Origin: CAYPHA01 sp964410215
GTDB taxonomy: Bacteria; Calditrichota; Calditrichia; Calditrichales; CAYPHA01
NCBI GenBank assembly: GCA_964410215.1
Contig: CAYPHA010000002.1
Span: 62,001 to 126,000, forward strand
Direction of reading: 5' to 3'
Length of the DNA: 64,000 nucleotides
The notes beneath the pieces were generated by a model. It saw nothing but the letters and a program-made list of their open reading frames with translations, made no database searches and was not told the origin of the DNA. How positions within the stretch are numbered: position 1 is the first letter of the stretch; every line of letters begins with the position of its first letter. The position numbers and the translations under genes were made by a program. Below, in pieces: positions 44,421 through 54,239 of this stretch.

Positions 44421-45706
44421 AAGTTGTTCATATCATACCCGGTTCAGGGGGAACCTTCTATTGCCAGAATTGCATGCGCGACAACGAGCTCATTCTTTCG
44501 CTTCGCCGGATGGGCAATGATGTGCTGATGGTCCCGATGTATCTTCCATTGAATGTGGGAGGCAGCGGCATGATGGGTGATACACCGGTTTTTTATGGTG
44601 CGATCAATGTATATTTAAAAGAGAAACTCCCCTTCTATCGTCATGCTCCTGTCTGGCTGGAACGCTTATTTGATTCGGAAGCGCTTTTACAGATGGCGGC
44701 GAAGAAAGCCGGATCGACGCGGGCGGAAGGACTAGAAGAAATGACCCTTTCCATGCTGGACGGTGAAAACGGGCGCCAGGCTTCGGAGCTCGAGCACCTG
44801 ATTACCTATTTAAAAAATGAGGTGAAACCGGATGTCATACATCTTTCGAATGCCCTTCTGCTCGGACTGGCCAGACGTCTTAAGAATGAGTTGGGTGTTG
44901 CCATCGTCTGCTCCCTGCAGGATGAAAATGAATGGATCGATCCGATGCGGCCCTCCTACCAGTCCGTTGTCTGGGCAAAAATGGCCGAAAGGGCGGTCGA
45001 TGTGGACGCATTCATCGCTGCAAGTTCCTATTATGCGGAGCGATCCCGTGAACAGATGCATATTCCTTCGGAAAAGCTGCATGTTGTTTATGGCGGTATT
45101 GATTTTACCAACTATCAGCGTTCGCCGCTTCCCTTCGATCCGCCGGTTATCGGATACCTGTGCCGCATGTCGGAATACTTCGGCCTGGGTATTATTGTCG
45201 ATGCATTTATTCTCATGAAAAAAGAAACACCGCATAAAAATGTGAAGCTTTACCTGACCGGAGGTTATACGGCCGATGACAAACCGTTTGTGGACAAAAT
45301 GCGGCAACGACTGGAGAACGAACATCTCCTTAATGATGTGACGTTCTTCGATGATTTCGATATCGAGCCGCGTATCCGGTTTCTGAAGTCACTAACCCTT
45401 TTATCGGTTCCCGTTCCCGGAGGTGAGGCATTTGGTGCCTATCAGGTTGAAGCGCTTGCCGCGGGGGTGCCTATAGTACAGCCCAATATAGGCGGATACC
45501 CTGAATTTATTGAAGCCACGGGTGGAGGGATTCTATATGAACCCAATACCCCGGAAGATCTGGCAAAAGCGCTCCGTTCTATGCTGGATGATCCGGAACG
45601 CGTCAGGGAACTGGGAGAAAAGGGTTATCATGCGGTGCATGCAAATTATACGATGGAAAAAATGGCTTCACGTATTCTTGACATTTATGAGAAACTGATC
45701 AGGTAA
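44417..45706 (+). CDS. Glycosyltransferase family 4 (GT-B fold)
   Basis: This 429-residue protein has the GT-B layout. The N-terminus MKVVHIIPGSGGTFYCQNCMRDNE contains a Cys-x2-Cys pair close to the acceptor side, an uncommon feature. The C-terminal half has VIGYLCRMSEYFGLGIIVDAF and the donor-binding stretch VPVPGGEAFGAYQVEALAAGVPIVQPNIGGYPE, with the family Glu-x7-Glu region. It transfers a sugar from a nucleotide-sugar donor in the cytoplasm. The gene overlaps the previous stop (ATGA) and is followed after 27 bases by an ABC ATPase. Why a glycosyltransferase sits in a redox operon is unclear; a glycan modification of an exported component is possible. Confidence 0.88.
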   Translation: MKVVHIIPGSGGTFYCQNCMRDNELILSLRRMGNDVLMVPMYLPLNVGGSGMMGDTPVFYGAINVYLKEKLPFYRHAPVWLERLFDSEALLQMAAKKAGSTRAEGLEEMTLSMLDGENGRQASELEHLITYLKNEVKPDVIHLSNALLLGLARRLKNELGVAIVCSLQDENEWIDPMRPSYQSVVWAKMAERAVDVDAFIAASSYYAERSREQMHIPSEKLHVVYGGIDFTNYQRSPLPFDPPVIGYLCRMSEYFGLGIIVDAFILMKKETPHKNVKLYLTGGYTADDKPFVDKMRQRLENEHLLNDVTFFDDFDIEPRIRFLKSLTLLSVPVPGGEAFGAYQVEALAAGVPIVQPNIGGYPEFIEATGGGILYEPNTPEDLAKALRSMLDDPERVRELGEKGYHAVHANYTMEKMASRILDIYEKLIR

Positions 45707-45733
45707 CTACTAAAGGAGAGCGAGGTTCGGACC

Positions 45734-46417
45734 GTGTTGCTCGAATTGAATCAGATTAAGAAATCATATGTCTCACCATCCGGAACAGATTCAAGGACCA
45801 TTCTGGATGAAGTCAATCTTGCTGTCAGTCATGGTGAATCTGTGGCCGTTCTGGGGCCATCCGGCTCGGGGAAAAGTACGTTGCTTAATATCATCGGTGC
45901 TCTCGACCGCCCGGACTCGGGCACGGTTGTTCTCGAAGGGCGGAATCTTGAACGGCTTTCATCGCAGGAACTGGCAGGTGTCCGGAATCAGAAAATCGGC
46001 TTTATCTTTCAGTTACATCATCTTCTCCCGCAATGTACGGTCCTGGAGAATGTATTGATTCCAACCATTCCTTTGCCTGCTGATAAAAAGAAACACAATC
46101 ATGAAGAACGGGCACAATATCTGCTCAACCGCGTTGGTCTTGATAAGCATTACCATCACTATCCTTCGCAGCTATCCGGAGGTGAACAGCAGCGTGTAGC
46201 CGTGGTACGCGCGCTGATCAACCAACCGGTGCTCGTGCTGGCCGATGAGCCTACAGGTTCTTTAGACCGGGGCAATGCCCACAAACTAACCCATTTGCTG
46301 GTTGAACTGAATCGTGAAGAAAAAACATCCCTGATTACGGTTACCCACTCTGCTGAGCTGGCCGGACAAATGCAGGCCACATTCAGCCTGGATAACGGGA
46401 AACTGAAAAAAGCATGA
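45734..46417 (+). CDS. ABC transporter ATPase, LolD/MacB-like
   Basis: This 227-residue ATPase starts at GTG 45734, with GAGG eight bases upstream. It has Walker A GPSGSGKS, Q-loop in IFQLHHLLP, signature LSGGEQQRV, Walker B LVLADEPTG and H-loop VTHS. The short length and the sequence around the Q-loop place it in the MacB/LolD group, which powers mechanotransmission, not ordinary import. It overlaps the permease gene by four bases, so the two proteins form one transporter. Lipoprotein release or extracytoplasmic work on exported partners of the operon is plausible. Confidence 0.9.
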   Translation: MLLELNQIKKSYVSPSGTDSRTILDEVNLAVSHGESVAVLGPSGSGKSTLLNIIGALDRPDSGTVVLEGRNLERLSSQELAGVRNQKIGFIFQLHHLLPQCTVLENVLIPTIPLPADKKKHNHEERAQYLLNRVGLDKHYHHYPSQLSGGEQQRVAVVRALINQPVLVLADEPTGSLDRGNAHKLTHLLVELNREEKTSLITVTHSAELAGQMQATFSLDNGKLKKA

Positions 46418-49400
46418 AAAAACGTGATCTAATTAAACGTAGTTTGCTTTTTCATAAAAAGGCGCATATCCGGACTATACTGGGATGTGCCCTGAGCACG
46501 GCCATTCTCACCGGAGCGCTGATGATTGGTGACTCTGTACGGTTAAGCCTCCGGGAAATGGTCATTGACAGGCTGGGCGAAACGGCATATGCGCTCGAAG
46601 CCCCGGAACGTTTCTTTACAACACAACTTGCAGAACGTCTTTCTAAAGAAATAGAAACGGAAATCGCTCCCGTTTTGCGTACTCAGGGTATCGTCAGTAT
46701 CGACGGAGGAAAGCGGCGGGCCAACCGTGTTCAGGTTTTAGGGGTAGACCGCCACTTTAATGCGATATCCAATTCAAGTTCCTTTTATACCGGTATCCGG
46801 AACAATGAAGTCATAATTAATTCTTCCCTCGCAAAAACCTTCGATTTGAAAACCGGCGATGAAATTTTATTGCATCTGCATGATCTGGATTATATTCCAA
46901 GAGATGTGCCACTGGCAACCATTGAAAACCTTTCCATAACAGGACGGTATATCATTAAAGATATTGCAACCGTTGACAATCTGGGAAATTTCAATCTGCG
47001 CATCAGCCAGGTTGTTCCCGGGACGGTATTTATGTCCCTGGATCATCTTGGAGAGAAAATGGAGCTTTCTGAACGGGCCAATATCCTGCTCGTCACTGAC
47101 AAAAATACAGATCCGATTACATCCGACATTCTTCAAAAAGCGCTTTCCGGGGAATGGCGACTGGAGGACGCCGGTTTGACACTCAACCCCCTTTCCGGCG
47201 GTCAGTATTTCGAGCTTCGTTCGGACCGGGTTTTTATAGATCCTGTTATTGAACGTGCCGCCAGCAAAACCGTAATCAAAAAGGAATTGATCAGTACGTA
47301 TTTTGTGAATGACTTTACAGGTGTCAACGGTTCAACACCTTATTCATTTATTTCAGCCCCGGGGCCTGAAACGGTTCCTTCGGCGATGAAAGACGGTGAA
47401 ATACTGGTCAATACCTGGCTGGCAAACGATCTCGGGCTTGAAAAGGGCGACCCGGTCGAAATAAACTATTTTATTCCGGGGAAAGACCGTACACTGGTTG
47501 AGAAATCAGAATCATTCAGGGTTCATGACATTGTTCCCCTCCATGGTATATATGCCGACAAAGCTCTAATGCCTGAATTCCCGGGTCTGTCAGACAAAGC
47601 GAGCTGCCGTGACTGGGATCCGGGTATTCCTATCGATCTGGACAAGATCCGGGATAAGGATGAACAATATTGGGAAGCCTACAGGGGCATTCCAAAAGCT
47701 TTCATAACTTTAGACAGGGCCAGAGCTTTGTGGAGCAACCGCTTTGGTGCACTTACGGCTATCCGCTTCCATAATACACCGCCGGATTCCATTCGCAGAC
47801 AACTGTTATCCAGTCTTGATCCATCCTCCCTCGGGCTATTCTTCATCCCCGTCCGGGAGCAGGGATTCAAAGCCGGTACGGAATCCGTGGACTTCGCCCA
47901 ACTATTTATCGGTCTGAGTTTTTTTATAATCGTGGGCGCCTTGTTGCTGACGGCATTATTGTTCAGCTTTATGCTGGACCAGCGTATGTCCGAAAACGGA
48001 CTCCTGCTCGCCCTGGGATACAAAGAAAGTGATGTGTATAAATTGTTTTTAACAGAAGGTGCCATTCTCGCCATTTCAGGTGGGCTGATCGGAATGGTCC
48101 TTGCTGTGTTTTATAATATATTTGTTCTAACGGCTTTAAAAACGGTCTGGCATGACATCGTCGGGACAGGTTACATACAGATGCATGTGGAAACATCCAC
48201 CCTGCTGACCGGATTCGTTGTCAGTGTTTTCATATCCTTCATAACCATATGGCTGGTAACCAGAAAACACATAAAAATTTCCATAACAAAATTGCAGCGT
48301 GGCAGCGGCAGACTCCAATCCCTCATACGAAGTAAATACAACATACTATACCTGTCGTTGGGGATTATATTGCTGGTATTCGCTTTGTATATGGTTCTGT
48401 CTACCGATCCGGGGAGGAGTAAAGACGCGGCGGCAACATTTTTTATCGCCGGCCTTTCGCTGCTCATTTCAGGCATGTTATTTATTAATTTTTTCTTTAA
48501 CCGGCAACTTGCCGGGCTGTCTTCCAGGATTTCCGGACTTGTTTCTTTGGGATTCAGAAATACGGTACGCAATAAACCCAGAAGTATCGCCCTCGCTGGT
48601 CTTCTGGCGAGCGGCCTTTTTATCGTTTTCACCGTCGGATCCAACCAGCAGGGTATGCAAAAAGATATTCATCTACGCTCCTCAGGCACGGGTGGTTTTG
48701 CGCTGTTTGGTGAAAGTCTGATACCTGTCCTACATGATCTGAACACGGAGGAAGGGCGCGAATTTTACGGAATCGGGATTAGCCTTACGGACACCGTTTC
48801 CGTTGTTCACTTTCGTGTCCGGGAAGGAGATGATGCCAGTTGTCTGAACCTGAACAGGATTTCCACACCGCGGTTAATCGGGGTTGATCCTGCAGAACTA
48901 TCTTCCCGGCAGGCTTTTTCATTTGTCTCCCATGCAGAGAAAACCACTCATGCGGACGCCTGGCAGGCATTGCACCACTCCCTGGGGGAGGATATTGTTC
49001 CCGGCATCGCCGATGAAACGGTGATTATCTGGGGACTGGGTAAATCCGTAGGCGACACGCTGCTGTATTTTGATGAAAACGGACAGCCGTTTCGCATCAA
49101 ATTGATAGCCGGACTGGCAAATTCTGTTTTCCAGGGTAATCTTATCATCTCCGAGAAGCATTTTAGGCACTACTACCCTTCCATCAGCGGATACCGTCTG
49201 TTTTTAATTGATACCCCGCCCAAGCGGACGTCGGATATATCACAAACACTGACCTGGGCATTACAGGACCTGGGATTCGAAGCGGTGTCCACCACTGAAC
49301 GTCTGGCAGCATTCAACAAGGTACAGAACACCTACCTGTCCATCTTTCTCATTCTCGGTGGTTTGGGACTGGTTCTGGGAACGGTCGGCATTGCCATCAT

Positions 49401-49710
49401 TGTTCTTAGAAATGTAAACGAACGCAGGAATGAACTGGCACTGCTTCAGAGTGTCGGATTTAGCCGGCGATCACTGCAATTTCTTATTTTGTATGAACAC
49501 GGTTTTCTTATCTTTATTGGAATCATACTGGGATTGTTCGCGTCACTAACAGCAGCTCTACCGGCAATACTCACGCCGGACACACCCGTACCTTACCTGG
49601 TGATCATCCTGACACTGCTGGCCGTATCAATCAATGCCGGCCTCTGGACGTATCTCGCAACGCGCTCTGCAACATCCGGTGATCTCATTCCTGCGCTTCG
49701 AAACGAGTAG
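46414..49710 (+). CDS. Large FtsX-type ABC transporter permease
   Basis: This 1098-residue permease has an N-terminal helix (TILGCALSTAILTGALMIG), a long periplasmic domain (about 50-490), a first FtsX transmembrane block (about 495-625), central helices near 650-720, a second periplasmic region (about 740-970) and a second FtsX block at the C-terminus (about 975-1080). Two FtsX blocks in one chain mean that it may serve as a pseudo-dimer. The dimensions resemble the YbbP/DUF214-type permeases more than MacB. It is the last gene of the operon. No terminator hairpin is visible in the 30 bases after the stop. Confidence 0.87.
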   Translation: MKKRDLIKRSLLFHKKAHIRTILGCALSTAILTGALMIGDSVRLSLREMVIDRLGETAYALEAPERFFTTQLAERLSKEIETEIAPVLRTQGIVSIDGGKRRANRVQVLGVDRHFNAISNSSSFYTGIRNNEVIINSSLAKTFDLKTGDEILLHLHDLDYIPRDVPLATIENLSITGRYIIKDIATVDNLGNFNLRISQVVPGTVFMSLDHLGEKMELSERANILLVTDKNTDPITSDILQKALSGEWRLEDAGLTLNPLSGGQYFELRSDRVFIDPVIERAASKTVIKKELISTYFVNDFTGVNGSTPYSFISAPGPETVPSAMKDGEILVNTWLANDLGLEKGDPVEINYFIPGKDRTLVEKSESFRVHDIVPLHGIYADKALMPEFPGLSDKASCRDWDPGIPIDLDKIRDKDEQYWEAYRGIPKAFITLDRARALWSNRFGALTAIRFHNTPPDSIRRQLLSSLDPSSLGLFFIPVREQGFKAGTESVDFAQLFIGLSFFIIVGALLLTALLFSFMLDQRMSENGLLLALGYKESDVYKLFLTEGAILAISGGLIGMVLAVFYNIFVLTALKTVWHDIVGTGYIQMHVETSTLLTGFVVSVFISFITIWLVTRKHIKISITKLQRGSGRLQSLIRSKYNILYLSLGIILLVFALYMVLSTDPGRSKDAAATFFIAGLSLLISGMLFINFFFNRQLAGLSSRISGLVSLGFRNTVRNKPRSIALAGLLASGLFIVFTVGSNQQGMQKDIHLRSSGTGGFALFGESLIPVLHDLNTEEGREFYGIGISLTDTVSVVHFRVREGDDASCLNLNRISTPRLIGVDPAELSSRQAFSFVSHAEKTTHADAWQALHHSLGEDIVPGIADETVIIWGLGKSVGDTLLYFDENGQPFRIKLIAGLANSVFQGNLIISEKHFRHYYPSISGYRLFLIDTPPKRTSDISQTLTWALQDLGFEAVSTTERLAAFNKVQNTYLSIFLILGGLGLVLGTVGIAIIVLRNVNERRNELALLQSVGFSRRSLQFLILYEHGFLIFIGIILGLFASLTAALPAILTPDTPVPYLVIILTLLAVSINAGLWTYLATRSATSGDLIPALRNE

Positions 49711-49741
49711 ATTCATAAAATTTTACAGTTTTTTAACTTTA

Positions 49742-49777
49742 CTCACGCCAAGCCGCCAAAACGCGAAGGCGCAATTC
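49742..49777. repeat. Short intergenic repeat of the CACGCCAAGCCGCCAAAACGC type
   Basis: The text CTCACGCCAAGCCGCC and AAAACGCGAAGGCGC resembles another intergenic repeat that I recall from many unrelated genomes. It lies just behind the last gene of the large plus-strand operon and directly before the decayed gene cluster. Confidence 0.5.
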
Positions 49778-49830
49778 AATTTTATATTAGGCACTTACAG
49801 CGCCTAAAGCGACAATTTTTTGTCGATAAA

Positions 49831-51080
49831 TTAAGCAGCGATGCCCATGGTTTTAAAAATATTTTTCATTTCTAAACGATGATTCTGATAATGGCAATCA
49901 AAAGGTGTAGGAATTTTTACTTTTGGCTCTGGTTGTAGTTTTATAGTAGAGGGAAAAAACGGTTTGACAACCTTCTCGTTAAAGGTATAAAGAGCAACCA
50001 TTGTTCTCAGACCTTCTTCAGAAACGCTGTATTTGCGTATTTTCTCAATATGGTTTACAAGAGCTTTACCTCGAGATTTTTTCAGATCATACACCGCATT
50101 ACGAGACGAATAATGACTTTCTTCAAAGCCGTTTTTGGTTTTCATTCTATTGGCAAGATCGGAGCTGCTAAACCCATATGGCGACATGGATAGTTCAATA
50201 AGTGTCTCTATGACAGCTTTGATCCTGGGCTTATTAATGTCAATTCCACCAACTCGCTGCTTGCCAACTGTGGAAGGCTCTGGCAATGCTTCAAGCATGT
50301 TGTCAGAAAGGCAATAATAATTCACACAGTGAAGGGTATGCAGAAAGCGGTTCAACATACCTTGCAATGTAGACACAACCTGTGGAAACTTGATCAAATA
50401 GCGACCGAAGGAAACCGTCAAGTTATATTATGGTCTCTCTACGACGACTTCCTCGCGAGGTTTGTTTTTAATAAGCAAAGGACGCTGCTTCGTTCCGAAT
50501 ATAGTCCTCAAAGTCTTTATGTTCAGTTGATGGCGGGTACGATCAACGACGCCCTGAAATATTTGCTCAAGTTCAGACCCCTTGTTAAACAGAAGGTTGC
50601 GACTGTATTCCATTTGATATAACGAATAGTCATAACGAAAACCACTCCGTTCCTGTTCGACCATATCCAGGGTAAAACACAGACAAGAACTATATATCCA
50701 ACGCTCACACACCTGTCGCAAGCGCCCTATAGTGTTCATAGAACACAAGGTATCTGTGCCCCGAAAGGAGGATGGCCGCAGCTCTTTATGGTCATATGGC
50801 CCCAGTCCGGATCCATAATATGAAACGAATAATGATTGACATAAGGCAGTGGTTTTCTTTTTACAATATGAGAAATTTTACCACTATCTGAACGCTGGAT
50901 ATGCCAAACAACATCAGGGGCACGATTAACGAGGACCAGAAATACACCGACATAATCAGGATCTTTGGGAATATACTCCTCAGCAATTTTATGCTTACGA
51001 TCCCCATAATGACAGGTGATTACCGGAATATCTTTGCTCTTGCAAAAACCACGAATACGACGACTCATCCGACCGGAAAA
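49831..51080 (-). pseudogene. Broken conserved hypothetical gene (three pieces)
   Basis: Three fragments read as parts of one protein. The first (about 51080-50736) has GFSGRMSRRIRGFC and YVNHYSFHIMDPDWGHMTIKSCGHPPFG. The second (50748-50428) has GRLRQVCERW and GFRYDYSLYQMEYSRNLLF in a different frame. The third (50421-49831) is in frame with the second, separated only by a TAA codon (VVVERP-stop-YNLTVSFGR). I remember intact relatives as one conserved hypothetical protein of about 400-450 residues, with a further 40-50 residues between the first two parts. So there is an internal deletion with a frameshift and a nonsense codon. Function of the intact family is unknown to me. Confidence 0.7.
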
Positions 51081-51372
51081 CCCTCTTCTTTTAGAATCAC
51101 AGCATGCGCATGTCCCCAACTGGAAGCCAGTTTCGCAATGTCTCCCCGGTGTAGCCATTCAGTTCCTGAAAGGCAATGATGTCCGGATCCTGGTATTTTA
51201 TCCAGTCAACAGCTTGTGAAACCGCTTTTTGATGATTAAATCCATACAAAACATTCCAACTGATTACTTTCATTGTCTGTTGGTTGTTTTGGCTGGATTT
51301 AACAGTGCCCGGTGATGAGAATAGAAAAAAGAATGTAAAAAGTATGATCACTATTGTAAAATGTCGAGACAC
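51066..51372 (-). pseudogene. 5' fragment of an endonuclease/exonuclease/phosphatase (EEP) family gene
   Basis: Starting at the ATG 51372 there is a signal peptide and MKVISWNVLYGFN...PDIIAFQELNGYT, the N-terminal third of an EEP-family enzyme with the catalytic Asn and Glu. The main frame ends early (…GDMRML-stop). A one-base shift continues as DIAKLASSWGHAHAVILKEEGFPVG, which is the expected EEP continuation, before stopping at the join with the decayed hypothetical gene. So the gene is frameshifted and truncated and lacks the His/Asp active-site end. Confidence 0.72.
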
Positions 51373-51405
51373 GACCTGTTCCCTGCATAATTTTGAGAAT
51401 GATGC

Positions 51406-51633
51406 TCACTTCTGTTCATTTGAACGCACTGTAATAACAATTTTTCCCTTCTTTTCTCCGGATTCCGCATAGCGATGTGCTTCGGTGACCGCTTCCAGCG
51501 GGAACCGCGTATCGATCAGCGCTTTGATTCTGCCGGTCTCGATCTGTTCCTTTACCGCATGCAAGTCATTCACACTACCGGGGGCGATGGAGCAGATGAC
51601 CCGTTTGCCGCCGGCTAACTTTGTTTGCATCAT
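51406..51633 (-). pseudogene. 3' fragment of an MDR/quinone-oxidoreductase-type dehydrogenase
   Basis: The 75-residue piece KLAGGKRVICSIAPGSVND...DTRFPLEAVTEAHRYAESGEKKGKIVITV is the C-terminal end of a zinc-type alcohol dehydrogenase/quinone oxidoreductase (MDR) protein. The catalytic and Rossmann parts are missing, and no upstream continuation is found before 51720. I regard it as a remnant. Confidence 0.72.
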
Positions 51634-51728
51634 ACGTAAAAGATGTTTTATTTTAAAACTGGTGTAAAAAAGATGCCCGCCTTGGGGACAGCCAGAATAC
51701 TATTTATTTATGCAATTATTCTTCGTCC

Positions 51729-54233
51729 TTATCGCACCAGCATCATCTTTTTCATAATCTGATTACCACCAGATTTTAACTGGTAAAAATAAAGACCACT
51801 TGCCGCCTGGTTTCCATACTGATTTGTTCCATCCCAGGACGTTTGATAGCTTCCTAGTTTAAACCAACCGTTTTCCAGGGTTTTTACTTTCATTCCAAGT
51901 ATATTGTATACATTTACTTCCACCATACCCGATTTAGGTATGGTGAATTCAAATGTCGTTGAAGGATTAAAGGGATTCGGATAGTTATTTGAAAGTGCAT
52001 AGCTGTTGACTGTTTTATTTTCCCGCTGAATCGGTATTGCGCGGGGATCTTCCTGCCCCCAGATGGCGTAGTTTGCCGAAAACTTTCCACCGGCTTTGGA
52101 GAAGTATCCGCCTACGAACACCAGCGTTCCGCCCTGGTATTCAAATGGGGCCAGTACCTGCCCATTTTGCTGGGATGACCGCCACAAGCCCGATCCCATG
52201 GCATTCCACTCCGAATTATTTCTATCCCAGTAAGCTACATGATTTGCCACGGTAAGGTGAGCAGATTCAAATTGTCCTGTAACATACATTTTATCATCCA
52301 TAACCATGATGTCCTTAATCCCCGTCGCTCCATCTGGATCAGAAACGGCGTAGTCAATGCCATTGGCAAATCCAGACCAGTTAGATCCATCCCAGGCACC
52401 GATTCTGAACATCGGGTTTGATCCGGTTTTAGTAAAATACCCGCCTGCAAGCAATTGATCTCCATCTACTTCCAGAGCATAGACATCCGAATTCAATCCA
52501 TCGCCCAATGTACTCCAGTTTTCGCCATCCCATGATGCGATATAATCATATGCACCACCGACACCTGTAAAATAACCGCCAATGACAAGATTTCCCAGAA
52601 ATTCCGTGGCAGTCCTGATTATTGCGTTGGTCACACCTAAATCAATTTCAGACCATTGTCGTCCATCCCACTGTGCCAGATCGTGTATAGGAGAGTTATC
52701 AGAATCTATAAAACCAAAGCCACCACCGACGACCAGGTTTCCCTGATACGTCGTTAATGTGTAAATATAATTTGACATACTTCCGTTGTCCCCGGTTTTA
52801 GACTTCCATCGACTTGCCTTTTCATCCCAGTAGGCGAGCATTGTTGTCGTTATCTCCAGGGAATCTTCACATTGGATGAGCCGCCCTCCTGCAAATAATG
52901 TATCCTCGTGTACATGAAGCGCATAAAAGTTCATGCTTGTATATTCCCTTAATCCATTGTCCATCGGTGTCCAGCTTTCTCCGTCCCAGCAGGCCATTTT
53001 ATTCGCTTTACGACCACCAATGGAAGTGAAATTTCCCCCCACAATCAGATTACCTTTATACAAAACGAAACATTGCACCGGGTTATTGGCACCTTTTCCA
53101 AATCCACGCCATTCACCTTCATCCACATAGGCGAGTTGTGAAAATTCGCCAAGATCACTTTGTGAAAGGGCCAGTAAATGACCATCATACTCACCCAAAT
53201 CGTAGATGTCATCATTATAAAAATCATTGTCAACCGTTTCATGCCAGGTCGTACCATCCCATGCAGCCACTTTGAGAACAGGATTGGCATTGGCTTCCGT
53301 AAATTTTCCCGAAACATAGAGTGTATCCTTCAGTACATACATATCATGAACCGCATCATTCACTCCAAAACCCAGGGGTTCGAAATCACTGCCGGTCCAC
53401 CTGGCAATATAAGAAATGGCTTTTGAATTCGCCTGTGTAAAATAACCGCTTACATATAACGCACTGTTGTACTCAACTATGTCAGAGACGGTACCATTAC
53501 ACCCATCCCCGAGATTTGACCAGGAGGAACCATCCCACACCGCAATGTGATCATAGCTGATGCCTCCGTATTGTGATTCGGTAAATGATCCACCTGCGTA
53601 CAGTTTCCCATCGAATACATGCAGTGCATTCACCTGGTCGTTAAATCCGAAGTTATCTCCGACACCCTGCCATTCTGCACCATCCCAATAAAATACACGA
53701 CCATCTTTCAGACCGGCGATAATGGTACCATCGTACTCTGCCAGTGCGGTTACCGTACTCGCAAAACCCGTTGGAAACGGTTGCCATGCTTCGCCGTCCC
53801 ACATGGCAATATTGCTTGTGGTTGAATCGCCAACTTTACCAAAACTGCCGCCTACGACTAATAAATCCTCATATTTGAGCAAACTATAGACACCCGAGTA
53901 AACACCGCCAAGAGAGGTTCCTCCACCGACTTCGCTCCAATCATAACCGTCCCACTTTACCAGTCCTCGCATGGTACCATATTGTTCGTTGAGGGAAAGG
54001 AACGTCCCACCTACATACAGGTCTCCCTTAAATATGATACTGGTTTCAATATCACCTCCAAATTCCGTGGTCCCGTTTCCGGAAAACCAGAAGATATCAT
54101 CGGGATCATCTTCCGCAAATTCGGCTGGCACATTCGTCTGAATAAGCTCGTTTGAATTAAAATATTGAGCATGTAGTGAAACGTTTAAAAGTGAAAAAAT
54201 AATAAGTAAGAATTTTGAGTACCTGAACATCAA
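51729..54233 (-). CDS. Secreted beta-propeller-like protein with NPFNP-type C-terminal sorting domain
   Basis: This 834-residue protein has a signal peptide (to about residue 22) and more than ten repeats of about 40-50 residues with the pattern A-x-W-D-G-x-x-W-x-x-x-G (for example IAMWDGEAWQPFPTG, IAVWDGSSWSNLGDG, IASWDGENWSTLGDG), separated by strands such as LYVSGKFTEAN. This is a propeller-type repeat found in secreted proteins of FCB bacteria. The last 85 residues form the sorting domain: SNNYPNPFNPSTTFEF, VEVNVYNILGMKV and SGLYFYQL. It is probably exported through a type IX-like system to the cell surface or medium. Binding partner unknown. Confidence 0.86.
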   Translation of the reverse strand: MMFRYSKFLLIIFSLLNVSLHAQYFNSNELIQTNVPAEFAEDDPDDIFWFSGNGTTEFGGDIETSIIFKGDLYVGGTFLSLNEQYGTMRGLVKWDGYDWSEVGGGTSLGGVYSGVYSLLKYEDLLVVGGSFGKVGDSTTSNIAMWDGEAWQPFPTGFASTVTALAEYDGTIIAGLKDGRVFYWDGAEWQGVGDNFGFNDQVNALHVFDGKLYAGGSFTESQYGGISYDHIAVWDGSSWSNLGDGCNGTVSDIVEYNSALYVSGYFTQANSKAISYIARWTGSDFEPLGFGVNDAVHDMYVLKDTLYVSGKFTEANANPVLKVAAWDGTTWHETVDNDFYNDDIYDLGEYDGHLLALSQSDLGEFSQLAYVDEGEWRGFGKGANNPVQCFVLYKGNLIVGGNFTSIGGRKANKMACWDGESWTPMDNGLREYTSMNFYALHVHEDTLFAGGRLIQCEDSLEITTTMLAYWDEKASRWKSKTGDNGSMSNYIYTLTTYQGNLVVGGGFGFIDSDNSPIHDLAQWDGRQWSEIDLGVTNAIIRTATEFLGNLVIGGYFTGVGGAYDYIASWDGENWSTLGDGLNSDVYALEVDGDQLLAGGYFTKTGSNPMFRIGAWDGSNWSGFANGIDYAVSDPDGATGIKDIMVMDDKMYVTGQFESAHLTVANHVAYWDRNNSEWNAMGSGLWRSSQQNGQVLAPFEYQGGTLVFVGGYFSKAGGKFSANYAIWGQEDPRAIPIQRENKTVNSYALSNNYPNPFNPSTTFEFTIPKSGMVEVNVYNILGMKVKTLENGWFKLGSYQTSWDGTNQYGNQAASGLYFYQLKSGGNQIMKKMMLVR

Positions 54234-54239
54234 TTATCT

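Noticed and set aside
49742..49777. CRISPR or phage attachment site behind the large operon
   Set aside because: There is only one imperfect repeat unit, no spacers, and no integrase or cas gene nearby.
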